From Ixodes scapularis (Eukaryota; Arthropoda; Arachnida; Ixodida; Ixodidae), in the NCBI RefSeq assembly GCF_016920785.2, contig NW_024609836.1, positions 8,462,018 through 8,526,017 on the forward strand: a stretch of DNA of 64,000 nucleotides, given 5' to 3'. Made by a program: the position numbers and the translations under genes. Below, in pieces: positions 54,578 through 64,000 of the stretch. Within the stretch, counting starts at the first letter, position 1. Each line of letters begins with the position of its first letter. The notes under the pieces were generated by a model that had not been told where the DNA came from, did not search any database, and saw only the letters and a program-made list of their open reading frames with translations.

Positions 54578-55735
54578 CTGTGCGTACTGACACGGCGAAT
54601 ACAGGTAAACGTCGCGTGCCGGCATTCTGTCGACTGTGGTGGCCATGGCCAGCATGGCGTCCGAATCGTCCGTGAGGGCTATGGAAACGTCCCACACGGC
54701 ACCGTCGTCCAATTCGGTCAACATCACGTCTATCATCTTGATTTCACCCTCTCCCACGAACGAAGGGCTTAAGACGGTGAACGATGAGAGTTGATAGTAG
54801 GCGTTTTCGGGGTTGTTGTAGCCCTCGATGACCACGTTCGCCACGTGAGGTTGCGTTAGCAGATTTCCGTACGACTGTACGTCATGCAGCACGTCCGAAA
54901 ACGGCGTCAGACTCGTCAGACTCTGCAACACCGTGACTTCTTTCGCGGCAAAGTCCGGCAGGTCTCTCGAGAGAACGTCGCCGTGGTGTTTGCTCGTCTT
55001 GATCCTTTTCGGAACCGGAGACGAAGTATCGGTCATGACAGTGGCTGTCTTGGGGTTGCGGCGATTGTATTGTTCGCACCACTTGGTCATTGGCGGCACG
55101 CCGTCGAATACCACCACGACGTCCGTGTGTACGTGACGCCCCTTGAGTCCCAAGCCACACACGAGATACCGCACCTTATGCGAAATGGCGTTGAACACGC
55201 AGGCAAAGAAACCGCCGTAGGTGACGCACCGTCCATTACACGACACGTTGCATACACGCATCATGTTTGGTAACTCGGTGTGTACGGGCGGCGCTTCTTG
55301 AAAGGGCAAGTCCAGAGTCTCTCGATCGATGCCGGCCGTAGCGATGTCGACTTCCAGTTTGCGCCAGCCCGCTTCGGCGGTGTCGGGTGGAAGGGCCTTG
55401 ATGCCGTTGATTCGAGCCATCAGGTCGTACGGCTTCCACTCTTCCAGCAACTTGTGCCTGTAGTGATGCAGGAATATGTTTCCATCCACGACCACTTGCA
55501 CTCGAAACTCGTCGCGAGACGGGTCCCGGGAATCCCTGCCTTCGTAGGAAAAGTAGCGTCGACTATTTTCTTCCATGGCGTGATACGTGCGAAACACGAT
55601 GTCGACCGTTTCCGAGGCGTCGAGTACGGCGTCCGGACGAGTGAGTTGGGTCCGTAGCAACCTACGGGCCGCTTCTTCTTCGCAATAACGATTGCAAACG
55701 TCGTTCACAGTCTTCCAGAGTGCCGGAATGCCCAT
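53563..55735 (-). pseudogene. XRN-like 5'-3' exonuclease, full length with nonsense and frameshift
   Basis: About 725 codons. The N-terminal half has the FEN/XRN nuclease pattern: start MGIPALWKTV, VVVDGNIF (Asp84), VVFDGVPP followed by a basic stretch (Asp211), VGEGEIKMID (Glu329/Glu331, close to the GEGEHKIM motif of XRN enzymes) and LTDDSDAMLA (Asp356-359). These acidic residues coordinate metal ions in the family. A TTG-to-TAG change at about 54,375 stops the frame after 453 codons, and a 5-bp deletion near 53,955 shifts it later. AATAAAAAGG, 46-55 bp before the ATG, doubles as the end signal of the gene upstream. XRN enzymes degrade 5'-monophosphate RNA; a viral copy could act on host or viral transcripts (inference). 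Confidence 0.82.
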
Positions 55736-55788
55736 GGTTGGTACTAGTAACGAATGTGTCGCGAGTCTCTACGTCCCCTTCCTTTTTA

Positions 55789-56636
55789 TTAGCAGAGCAA
55801 ATAGAAAAGAATACGCAGCCCCTCCATTTGCGTGAACGGCATTGGATGATTTCCACTGGAGTGAGAGAAATACCGCCCACTCCCCTTATTGAGAAAGAGA
55901 AACGGTTCTTTGAGGAGGTATTTGAGAGGGCAGAGGCGTTTGTTAGTTTCGGCGTCTACGTACGTAGATAACACGATAGAGTTATCAAATCCGGGCAACT
56001 CGAGGACCGAATTCTCCGACACGTGCGTGTAAACGGCCTTGCTAGGTCTGAAAGAGATTAGGGGGGTTCTCGTGACGTTATTCATGATAGACGGGATGTT
56101 TCGCAGACCGCGTTCTATTCTCTGTTCCCAATCGCTGTGTTGAAATAGCACATTATCGATCATGCGCACGATGTCCAACAGTTGCACTTGACTCGTTGAG
56201 ACGAGTGCGTTCACGATTGCACTGGGCACGCCTATGGATTCGGCCATGCGAGGGATCATGCTCTTGACGGTCGCTTCCACACTCTGGGCTATCTTGGTAG
56301 TCACGTTCTCCTGTGGTCGGCCCGTCGCCAAGACGAGGCAACCCACGCCACCGGAAGACGACGTGCGCCGTTTGGTTTCTTCCTTGTGAATGTTATTCAC
56401 GTCCACAACGACGTCTCCGACGGTGGCGTTTCGAACGCTCAACAACACTTCTCGTTTCGGAACGGCGGCGATCTCCGCACTCGGAACACCTCGGGGCACG
56501 TAGAGACAGTTGTCGTAAGCGAACTTGTACGCATTTCGCAACACGGCTGCCGTAAACAAGTAGTCTCCGTCGTACGCCGAACTAAGCATTTCGAAATTGT
56601 ACATGGCGCGCACGCCGAGTGTGGCCTGATCTAGGT
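55789..56636 (-). pseudogene. Unidentified viral gene, 5' end lost at the right junction
   Basis: About 282 viral codons; the frame continues 5' into host Penelope sequence to 56,739 and beyond. Its stop overlaps AATAAA (GCTAATAAAAAGG). The protein is of mixed composition, with a Thr/Arg/Ser-rich patch (TKRRTSSSGG) and the C-terminal motif YFSHSSGNHPMPF. No family recognised. Confidence 0.7.
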
Positions 56637-56800
56637 ATACCTCACTCTGGGCAGGAGCGAGGCAGGAACCAATGCAAACGCCTGACTTTTGCTTAAACAC
56701 TTCACCCTCATGCTCCACAAGTGTGGATCGAAGGTACAACCCTATTAAGCTAACAAATCTTGACAGGGGAATTCCGGACGTGTTTTGAAATTTTATTTAT
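56637..56800 (-). mobile_element. Penelope-like reverse transcriptase fragment (host)
   Basis: The minus-strand frame reads LIGLYLRST, then VFKQKSGVCIGSCLAPAQSEVYL, the conserved RT block typical of Penelope-like elements. It is in frame with the viral gene to its left. It ends at a stop near 56,800. Only ~55 codons of the RT are present. It marks the right virus-host junction. Confidence 0.75.
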
Positions 56801-58429
56801 AATCCATGAAAGTAAACTGCCTCAGATACGAACCTAAGCAAGTGGGGTTCGCTTGTTCACGCCACGCTTATCCTTGCTAAGAGCACGGGTCTGGTGGTTT
56901 CGGAAGATGCTTTTTGCCGACTTCTCGAAGTTGTGCTACCATGCTTTTGTGGATACTCTCCCTTGTTGAACGAACTGTGAAGTGGGACCTGTCAGTGATT
57001 CAAAATTACTTTCTCTGTGATCGGAGGCGTTGATTTGAACCGCTTGTTCTCAAAATAGTGGCCTTGTTTTGAACAAAACCATCCAGTAGCGCAAAGACCA
57101 CAACTGTGATGTGATTGCTGCGCCAATTGTGCCAAACTGCGCCATGGGGCTAATCCTGCCACATCCTGCTACATTTTGCCAAAATACGGGTAATCTGCGC
57201 CAAGCCTGTGCCAAAGGACCTATTTCGGTTGCCTTTCAAAACCGAAACTAAACTGAGAACCGTAATTGAGCATGCGTGAGCTAGGTGGTGCAAGCGGCCA
57301 CCCGACACAAAGTACCCTGCATCAATCGTCCATTCGGTCTTGCATGGTTTTTCCCAGTGGTTTGTCTCGCGTTTCGCGCACTCGTCCCTCGTCGTCTCGG
57401 AAATCTCGTCTCGCGTCTTCTTTTAAATTTTTTCAACGATAGACGCAGGCGTGTGCTGACGCTCCGACGCTAGTGTGCCGGGCGCCAGCCATGCCGTCAT
57501 GCTGTGAAACAAAACCACGTTTTTGGGTGGCGAAAGTTACTTTGTGAGCTGAAACGCTCGCGCGAACACAGTCACCGTGGTCACGCGACGTCGGGTGTTT
57601 CCGTTCCCACGTCGCTGCAGATATGGCGCTTTCTAAATTTGTTCATCGACATTCCTGCCCTTTTCTAAATCATACTCTACTACAAAAGCTGCTTGTAGAA
57701 ATATTGATTACCTAGGTTTCTCTCGGTGGGCTTTCTTTCAAGAGGGACCCTGGTACGTGAAAAATATGCCGCGAAACAAAGTTGGTGAACAGAAGTGAGC
57801 TAAAGCAAAGAAGACAATCTGTGCATGTTGAACCCGAACATCGCGCTTGTTTGTCTCGAGTTTAGTCTTTGCACAAAGCGCTCCAAGAACTTTTTGACCC
57901 TGGCTCGTGAAGTCATGCATTGATGCGCTTAGGTTTTTCTTTCCTTTTTTTTTTGTGTGCGTTTAGATTCTACCTCGCCTGCTGGCCTGGCAAGCACGCG
58001 CCGCCCGACTGTTCTTTTTTGTTTTTGTCATACGCTGGACAGTTACATTTTGAATACTATTTTGGGAATCAGTTGGCGACAGAGGGGAATGGCATTATTT
58101 CGGTTTCGATTGAACAGCCGTTGTCTCCGCTCGCACGACGAAGCACGTGCCACTGCAAGCCTGCTGAACTTGCCCTCACGTGCATGTGAACATGACAGCA
58201 CCACAAAGGCACCAGCCGAGACGCTTGCAATTCGTTGTTTTACGTTTGCTTCCTTTTGATGAAAATCTGGCACGTCGGGAACCAGTAAAACGGTGGCAAG
58301 CGTTCTTTTCGAAATTGCTCGGCAATGCCTACAACACTGTACACTTGTGGGATGCCTCAGCAGTAAAAACACAAACAGCGAGTTCCGTCACAACACAGCA
58401 CCAAGTGCACTTTGTTTGTCGGAGCAGCA
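56801..58429. other. Host non-coding DNA
   Basis: No gene recognised. Contains chance frames only, including one at 57,285-57,473 with no known motif. Confidence 0.4.
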
Positions 58430-58580
58430 AAAGTGGCTCCAAAAGCCACTTTTGCTGCTCTGAAACACTGTTTTGGCTGCTCCAAAAGCCACTTTTGCTG
58501 CTCCAAAACACTGTTCTGGCTGCTCCAAAGGCCAATTTTGCTGCTCCAAAACATTGTTTTGGCTGCTCCAAAAAGTGCTC
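58430..58580. repeat. 43-bp minisatellite
   Basis: About 3.5 copies of a 43-bp unit made of two related halves (GCTGCTCCAAAAGCCACTTTT and GCTGCTCCAAAACACTGTTCTG), with a few substitutions. Confidence 0.85.
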
Positions 58581-58599
58581 CAAAATGGCTTAGGCCAAT

Positions 58600-60059
58600 C
58601 ACATCACTGCCACAACCACCTTGCACACAATGCTTCGCATACCGTCTGCCATCTTGATCCCACTGTTGCCAGATGGGGAAACAAAAATTGATGGATAGAA
58701 CCCAATTAAACTCCTAAAAATAATTTAGGTAAAATACTGTATTTACTCGATTCTAAGCATCTGCTGCCATCAATTTAATTACTTCTATTTGGCTTTCGCT
58801 GCTTTTTTATACGCAAGTGCGTGTTCTGTAGCCAAAAACTTGGAACACAAATGCATTTATAAGGCTATTTTACTATTGTTTTTCTCCCATGTTTACAGCC
58901 ATTAAATAAAAAAAAAAAAAACCCGTAGCTGGCGTATATTTTCATTTCTATGCTTAATAAATGTTACAAATTATCTATCACGTTATGAATTTGTGTATAG
59001 TCGAATCTCGTTAATTCAAACTCTTAATTCAAACTTGCAGATGATTCAAACAAACATGCAGGTCCCATCCTATACATCTATATGGGAGGAAACTCCCAAT
59101 AATTCAAACTTTGCTTTATTCGAAGAAATGTTCGGTCCTGCTCGAGTTCAAATCAATAAGATGACCGTAATATGTGTTCTTATGATTGAGTGGAGAGCGA
59201 CAATGTAAACACCTTTTCCCATAAAAATGCATTACCGAAGTTCATTTTCGGACTGGTTGCTGTCTGCTTCAATTTGTGACAGCCACATTAGCGGCAGCTG
59301 GACCTCGTGTACAATACGCCCGCTCGATTTACCTGCAGCTCCTGCACTGGTGCATCTGCCTCCCCACTATTGCCCATATATTTTTATCAGAGTTTCCAGT
59401 TTGCTTTCTCCATTTTGTATTGACTCTTGTCAATACAATGTATAAATAACTAAAGAGTATAAATAGGTTTTGGCAAGACCGGCTCGTCTAGCTGCAGTCG
59501 AGACTTGCCGTCAAAATTACGGAGGTTTCGGTTCTCGTTTCGACAATCCCTGCGTTTTGTGGGCTTTCGTAGGTCGTTCCCGCACCCCCGCTAAGCACCC
59601 ACAAAGTTCCCCAGTGCAGTGCTTTAATTGCGGATATTGCAGGGGAGGAGGAAAGCTATCTACAAAAGGTCCCTTATATAAACGAGTATTTAATGGATTG
59701 TTTTTGTGCACCGGTAACGACAACCTATAACGATGCGACGCAGCAGCAAGGGCTCTGGTGGAGTATCTGGTGTCGTTATCAGAGCTATCCGCATGGGAAA
59801 AAAGGAGCCAATGAAGTAAGATATATTATTAACCAGTATCATCGGTGTCTTTCAAAAATCCTCTCCACTCGTTGCGCATACGATGCTTACCTGTCTTACC
59901 AAGTGCGCCGTGCTCCGTCCTTTTGAAACTGAAGCAGTGATCACCGTGCAGCTGGCTATGAATTTGATTGAAGCGGAACAGCCATTTGCAAATATATATT
60001 TATATGCATATATACATTGTGTTCCTTGTTCTTTACTCTTTTGGCCATCAGTCATCAGC
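58600..60059. other. Host non-coding DNA
   Basis: Holds an A-rich tract (58,908) and a repeat-like stretch rich in TAATTCAAACT (58,990-59,130), probably an old element. No gene recognised. Confidence 0.4.
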
Positions 60060-60270
60060 TGTTGAGGCCGAGCCACTTTAGCGTCAATTTTGTACGCAAA
60101 TTGGTCATCTTGGTTTAGAGATGGCGTCACGACGGGCACAAGCAGAAATTCTTCACAATGGACAATGATATCCTGCTTCAGACTCTCGATGGCATCGTTG
60201 TTGGCAGTGTATTCCCGACGGCATTTTTTGGGGAGCTCCCCTCTTACCACCTGCCTGATCTGTACCTAAT
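60060..60270 (-). pseudogene. Last-exon remnant of a MULE-like gene
   Basis: After an acceptor-like CATTAG the minus strand reads as the last exon of the MULE-like gene at 780-2251: IRQVVRGELPKK, NDAIESLKQDI, EEFLLVPVV, DDQFAYKID. It ends at a TGA near 60,060 without internal stops. The other exons were not seen nearby. Confidence 0.55.
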
Positions 60271-60779
60271 GCAGAATAAAAAAGAAGGTAAATGAATGAA
60301 AGATAGGAAGATCATTGTCAACATGTGCGACGATGCATGCATGTGACACCCGAACACTTCCTGCTGTGGTGTGATTCAAATGAATCGCCTATTCATATTA
60401 TAATTAGGGATGTTGCAAACTTTCCTCGAACCAAAGTTTTGATGTTGAACATTCAGGTTCAAATTGTTCATCGAATTCTGCAACTTTCGCCAAAGTGTCT
60501 CCCGCCAAAGTAGTCTCAAAGCTTGACTTCGTGAATTGTGTTGCCCGACCTGTTCTCAATCAAATTAAACTTTTGTAAAATATAAGCTCTTATTGCTAGG
60601 TTAAGACTTTAGAAATTGATTAATAATTTAGCCTAATATAAAAGACAAATTACATTCAGTGATTTAGTTGGATTTTTAATATTTTGCTGCAGCTCTCCTC
60701 ATAAAAATGGCACAAACTTCGCATTAAAAGAAAATAAGCTGGTTGAATTTAAAGCTTGGGGGTTCGCGCCATATCTTTA
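60271..60779. other. Host non-coding DNA
   Basis: AT-rich sequence next to the 3' end of the retrotransposon; no gene recognised. Confidence 0.4.
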
Positions 60780-60926
60780 TATATATATTTCTAATTTATT
60801 TATTTTATTTATTTATTTATTGTACCCTCAGGGCCCGAGGGCATTACAGAGGGGAGTGGGTTACAAAGTAAAATCACTAAAAAACAAAATGACAACCTAA
60901 GAATAGAAACACGAACATAAGAAAAT

Positions 60927-63410
60927 TTAACTTAGAAAAGTGGTTAAACAACGCTTAAACATGGTGGCATCTGTTACAGACACAACTGACGATGGAAGGT
61001 GGTGATAGTTAGTAAGAATGAAGCGAACAGATCTATTTTGAATAGCTTCGACTGCTGTTGTAAGTAAGTCAGTACCGGGATCCCATATAGGGGAGGCGTA
61101 TTCCAATTTTGAGCGGACAAGGGTTTTGTATAGTAGTAGCTTGAGAGATACAGGAACAGATGGAAAATTACGTTTGAGAAAGCCAAGCATGCGGTTAGCA
61201 TTGTTAGTTATGTAACAAATATGAGGCTTCCAAGACAGGTTCGATGAAATATGGATCCCCAAGTACTTATACGATGATACACCTTCCAACAAAACACTGT
61301 TTAGATAGTAGAAAGTAGAGTGCGAGTTAAGACGAGAAACAGTCATTACTTTACATTTGTTAGTGTTGAGCTGCATGTTCCATTTGTTACACCAATTAGA
61401 AACACAATCAAGGTCAGACTGAAGGATAGCAACATCAGAGGCGTTAGTTATTTCTCGGTAAAGAACGCAATCATCTGCAAATAAGCTAATAGAGGACGAA
61501 ACGCAGGAAGGTAAGTCGTTGATAAAAATAAGAAAGAGCAGGGGACCTAACACTGAGCCTTGAGGTACGCCTGATGTCACGGGAGCTGGAATTGAAGAGG
61601 TATTATTCACAGACACAAATTGAGATCGGTTATTAAGGAAAGCGCGAATCCATGAAAGTACATCCTGATCAATGTTAAGTTTGCTAAGCTTATGGAGTAA
61701 TAGATTATGTGACACCTTATCGAAAGCTTTGGCGAAATCAAGGAAAATACAATCCACCTGGGAACCATGATCAAGAATAAGGTGAAGGTCATGAGTGAAG
61801 GTGAGTAGCTGAGTTTCACACGAAAATGATTTACGGAAGCCATGTTGTGCAGGAGCAAAGAATGAATTGGATTCTAGGTGTTGAACGAGATGAGAAAAAA
61901 TAATATGCTCAAGAATTTTACACGGAATGCTTGTTATGGAAATGGGACGGTAATTGAGAGGAGAATGATGATCACCGGTTTTATGCACGGGCACCACTTT
62001 ACCCACCTTCCAATCGTCAGGTAAAGAGCCTAGAGTAAGTGATTGCTCAAATAATTTAGACAGTATTATAGAAGAATACTCTTTTGTTCTTAGCAAAAAT
62101 TTAGAATTAATTCCGTCAACTCCCGCGGAGCAGGATAGTTTTAGCTGTTCAATTATCTTTATAATTCCACTTGTTTGAATTAAGATGGGATACATGGGCA
62201 GAAAAGCGCGTTGTTGAAGTTGAGGTAAAGTTGAAGAAATACAGTTTGAAAATGATTCAACAAAAGTAGAATTGAAAACATTTGCACAGTCATCGGTGGA
62301 AACAGGTTCACCTGATAAAGTAAACAGAGACAGTGTGGTGTTTTTATTGCCGTTAATCGCCTTCCAAAACTGTTTGACGTTGTTGGTTAGTAGTGATGGC
62401 AGGGTGATAGAAAAATAAACTGACTTTGCATCCGCGATTGCACTTTTATAAGCATTGGCAGCCTCATGATACTGGAGCCATTTAATCTCCGAATTTGTTA
62501 ACTTTGCTGCACGAAATTTGTGCTTCTTTTTATTGGAAAGTCTTTTTAGAGTGTTATTGAACCAAGGGGAATTCGAAACAATTGGGATGTTACGTAGCGG
62601 TATATGTTTATTGGTTAGGAGCTCAACCTGCGTCTTAAACAATGTCCAATTTAATTCTAAAGAACGGTCAGAAAAGTGGTCTAAGTAATCGTTAAGAAAA
62701 AGGCCAAGGGCACCATTAATAGAGTCATAGTCACCTCTACCATAGTCTCGTATTTTTTTAAGAGTTCGCTGTGCTGTTTTGGCTGGCACATCAAGTGAAA
62801 AATGTAGTAGCGAATGGTCGCTGAGAGCCGGCATGAAAGTAACAGAAGAAATAAGTTCAGGTGAAGTTGACAAAATGAGATCTAATACGTTTGCAGTTGT
62901 AGCAGTGATTCGAGTAGGAAGAGACACCAGCTGCGAAAAGCTGAAGTCATCACATAACTTTATAAAATCTTCCGCATCTGATGAGAAAGGGTTAGAGAAA
63001 ATATGCGGGTGAGACCATTTTATTTGAGGATAATTGAAATCACCAAGGAGGAGTATAGGAGATGAAGGAAAGCGCACTATTATTGAGTTCAAAACATCAT
63101 GAAGATTCGAAACAAAAGAAGGATTAGCTGATGGCGGACGATAACACACGGCTAAGATAACTTTTTGGAAGTTCAAACACAAGCAACTACAAACTCTTTC
63201 TAAATCACTATTCAAACGCACACAGAAAGAATCAATGTGATCGGCAACTGCCAATAAAACGCCACCTCCATTTCGTGCACCCCTATCACAACGGTAGACA
63301 TTAAAACGCTTATCACAACTGAATAATTCACAATTCCGAACATTCGATGACAGCCACGTTTCGGTTAAAGCTACTACGTCAGCGCTACAGGAATCAATAA
63401 CTGAACACAA
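60927..63410 (-). CDS. LINE ORF2: endonuclease-reverse transcriptase
   Basis: The N-terminal apurinic-type endonuclease shows ALTETWL, GGGVLLAV, LLLGDFNYP and LSDHSLLHF. The RT shows DWKVGKVVPVHKTGD, NYRPIS, HGFRKSFSCETQL, FLDFAKAFD, GVPQGSVLGPLLFLIFINDLP and the catalytic FADD. This span has 827 codons. The frame extends upstream past a single in-frame TGA (63,426-63,428) to coding-like sequence (VSALFSNIRSI), so this copy carries a nonsense change near the endonuclease start. Its function is target-primed reverse transcription. Confidence 0.92.
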   Translation of the reverse strand: MCSVIDSCSADVVALTETWLSSNVRNCELFSCDKRFNVYRCDRGARNGGGVLLAVADHIDSFCVRLNSDLERVCSCLCLNFQKVILAVCYRPPSANPSFVSNLHDVLNSIIVRFPSSPILLLGDFNYPQIKWSHPHIFSNPFSSDAEDFIKLCDDFSFSQLVSLPTRITATTANVLDLILSTSPELISSVTFMPALSDHSLLHFSLDVPAKTAQRTLKKIRDYGRGDYDSINGALGLFLNDYLDHFSDRSLELNWTLFKTQVELLTNKHIPLRNIPIVSNSPWFNNTLKRLSNKKKHKFRAAKLTNSEIKWLQYHEAANAYKSAIADAKSVYFSITLPSLLTNNVKQFWKAINGNKNTTLSLFTLSGEPVSTDDCANVFNSTFVESFSNCISSTLPQLQQRAFLPMYPILIQTSGIIKIIEQLKLSCSAGVDGINSKFLLRTKEYSSIILSKLFEQSLTLGSLPDDWKVGKVVPVHKTGDHHSPLNYRPISITSIPCKILEHIIFSHLVQHLESNSFFAPAQHGFRKSFSCETQLLTFTHDLHLILDHGSQVDCIFLDFAKAFDKVSHNLLLHKLSKLNIDQDVLSWIRAFLNNRSQFVSVNNTSSIPAPVTSGVPQGSVLGPLLFLIFINDLPSCVSSSISLFADDCVLYREITNASDVAILQSDLDCVSNWCNKWNMQLNTNKCKVMTVSRLNSHSTFYYLNSVLLEGVSSYKYLGIHISSNLSWKPHICYITNNANRMLGFLKRNFPSVPVSLKLLLYKTLVRSKLEYASPIWDPGTDLLTTAVEAIQNRSVRFILTNYHHLPSSVVSVTDATMFKRCLTTFLS

Positions 63411-63503
63411 TTCATCACGATGACGTCAAATACTCCTTATATTGCTAAAAAGTGCTGACACATTTTTGGAAAAAGGAATAGCACCCACGCCCCTTGCCAC
63501 ATG

Positions 63504-64000
63504 TTATGGTGAAGAAGACGCTTGATGTGTGTTACGAAGCATGTTAACGTTATCTCCTTCGCGCCTATCAGATGAGGGCGTTTGATGCAAGTTAAGGGGA
63601 GGCCTGTTGACGTTATCACCTTCACTCCTATCAGGACCAGCACCGAGATCAAACACTTCGTCAGACACTGAGTTATACATATAACACCTCTTGTTAATAA
63701 ACAGTTTATTGTAGCGTAGTTGAAACACATTTTTAGAGGCTTTTCCAAACTCAGTTAGTTTTTTCCTAGCTTGGCGGGTTGCTGGCGAGAAATCTTCACA
63801 GATGTAAATGTCACTACCTTTCAACTTAAAACGCGACGAAAATACATAATTTTTGACTTTATTGGATAAGAATTTCACTATTGTTGGGCGACAGCGATTG
63901 GCACTAAAAGCACCGATGCGGTGTGAGCGCTCAATGCAGTCTGGGGGCACCTGTAACTCAAGAGAGCCAGAAGCAAGCTCGAGAACTTTTCTTTCAGTAA
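63504..64000 (-). CDS. LINE ORF1 protein, 5' part outside the window
   Basis: The frame is open to the window edge. It shows the ORF1-type RNA-binding pattern CIERSHRIGAF, RPTIVKFLSNK, then LKGSDIYICEDFSPATRQARKKL and YNKLFINKRCYMY, as in L1-ORF1-like nucleic-acid chaperones. The C terminus has a repeated SDRREGDNVN motif. It ends just before ORF2. Confidence 0.75.
   Translation of the reverse strand, partial: TERKVLELASGSLELQVPPDCIERSHRIGAFSANRCRPTIVKFLSNKVKNYVFSSRFKLKGSDIYICEDFSPATRQARKKLTEFGKASKNVFQLRYNKLFINKRCYMYNSVSDEVFDLGAGPDRSEGDNVNRPPLNLHQTPSSDRREGDNVNMLRNTHQASSSP

Larger units (their letters stand above)
17529..56636. other. Endogenous large dsDNA virus segment (~39 kb)
   Basis: This block is packed with long intronless genes on both strands, and many neighbours overlap or are separated by only tens of bases. 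TATA boxes lie 20-55 bp before start codons. AATAAA overlaps or closely follows many stop codons. CpG dinucleotides are plentiful. Gene content includes BIR/RING IAPs, F-box/LRR proteins, a PIM-like kinase and an XRN-like nuclease. Both ends cut through genes and are fused to host repeat sequence, and a host-type TTAA transposon sits inside it, so it is integrated and not a free virus. Many genes are frameshifted. No DNA polymerase, helicase, per os infectivity factor or capsid gene was recognised, so the family is unassigned. Confidence 0.85.
60780..64000 (-). mobile_element. Non-LTR retrotransposon (LINE), 5' end outside the window
   Basis: Two overlapping or adjacent ORFs (ORF1, then ORF2) on the minus strand, followed by a short 3' UTR and a simple-repeat tail of ATTT/TTTA units (60,790-60,825). 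Such a microsatellite tail in place of poly-A is typical of several LINE clades. No target-site duplication could be checked because the 5' end is off the window. Confidence 0.85.

Noticed and set aside
17529..56636. The block as a contaminating free virus contig
   Set aside because: Host repeats are joined at both ends, a TTAA transposon sits inside, and most non-IAP genes are broken; a replicating virus would not be expected to look like this.
1..64000. tRNA or rRNA genes
   Set aside because: None could be recognised by eye on either strand; a tRNAscan-SE and Infernal run would be needed to exclude them.

Overview
The window is eukaryotic, most likely arthropod nuclear DNA; a hard tick is my best guess. 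That rests on the look of the flanking repeats (a two-ORF non-LTR retrotransposon, a Penelope-type reverse transcriptase fragment, intron-containing MULE transposase remnants, a gag remnant, hAT-, mariner- and TTAA-type elements) and is inference. Inside this host DNA, from about 17,529 to 56,636, sits a ~39-kb block of a different kind: densely packed, nearly intronless genes on both strands, CpG-rich, with TATA boxes 20-55 bp before start codons and AATAAA signals at or just after stop codons. I read it as an endogenous segment of a large dsDNA virus. No core replication, entry or structural gene that I can recognise falls in the window, so the family is left open; nimavirus-, nudivirus- or other naldavirus-like origins are only guesses.

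Left flank (1-17,528): a short palindromic repeat; a decayed, intron-bearing MULE transposase gene (780-2,251) with further copies or pieces at 10.8-11.8, 6.9 and 60.1 kb; an 8-bp-TSD hAT-like element (4,451-5,710) with a TA-flanked mariner-like element inside it; a putative TIR element at 7.9-10.1 kb; several minus-strand host exons (12.2-15 kb, one THAP-like); and a broken gag ORF (16.0-16.9 kb).

Viral block: (a) a tandem array at 17.5-39.6 kb built from IAP-A (two BIR plus RING), IAP-B (two BIR plus RING), a small Asp-rich protein and an ~869-aa protein with a 42-bp-repeat tail. Three units of ~4.97 kb have the same CTTTT junction. The left copy also holds a frameshifted PIM-like kinase and the 3' end of an unrelated plus-strand gene. 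(b) 39.6-43.4 kb: a 671-aa protein, a 231-aa protein and the C-terminal half of an XRN-like exonuclease. (c) 43.4-50.3 kb: a truncated 179-codon ORF carrying a perfect 19-bp hairpin, then four F-box or F-box/LRR genes, the last split by a 2.4-kb TTAA-flanked transposon. (d) 50.5-56.6 kb: a multiply frameshifted large gene whose end is chimeric with the 671-aa gene, a second copy of the 231-aa gene, a full-length but broken XRN-like gene, and a gene cut by the right junction, where it fuses to a Penelope RT fragment.

Right flank (56.6-64 kb): host DNA with a 43-bp minisatellite, a MULE exon remnant and a non-LTR retrotransposon (60.78 kb to the window end).

Taken together the viral genes look like a host-manipulation set: RING-type IAPs (apoptosis block, E3 ligase), F-box/LRR adaptors (SCF substrate choice), a PIM-like pro-survival kinase and an RNA exonuclease. 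Most non-IAP genes carry stops or frameshifts. All four IAP-B copies and two of the five IAP-A copies keep every zinc ligand.
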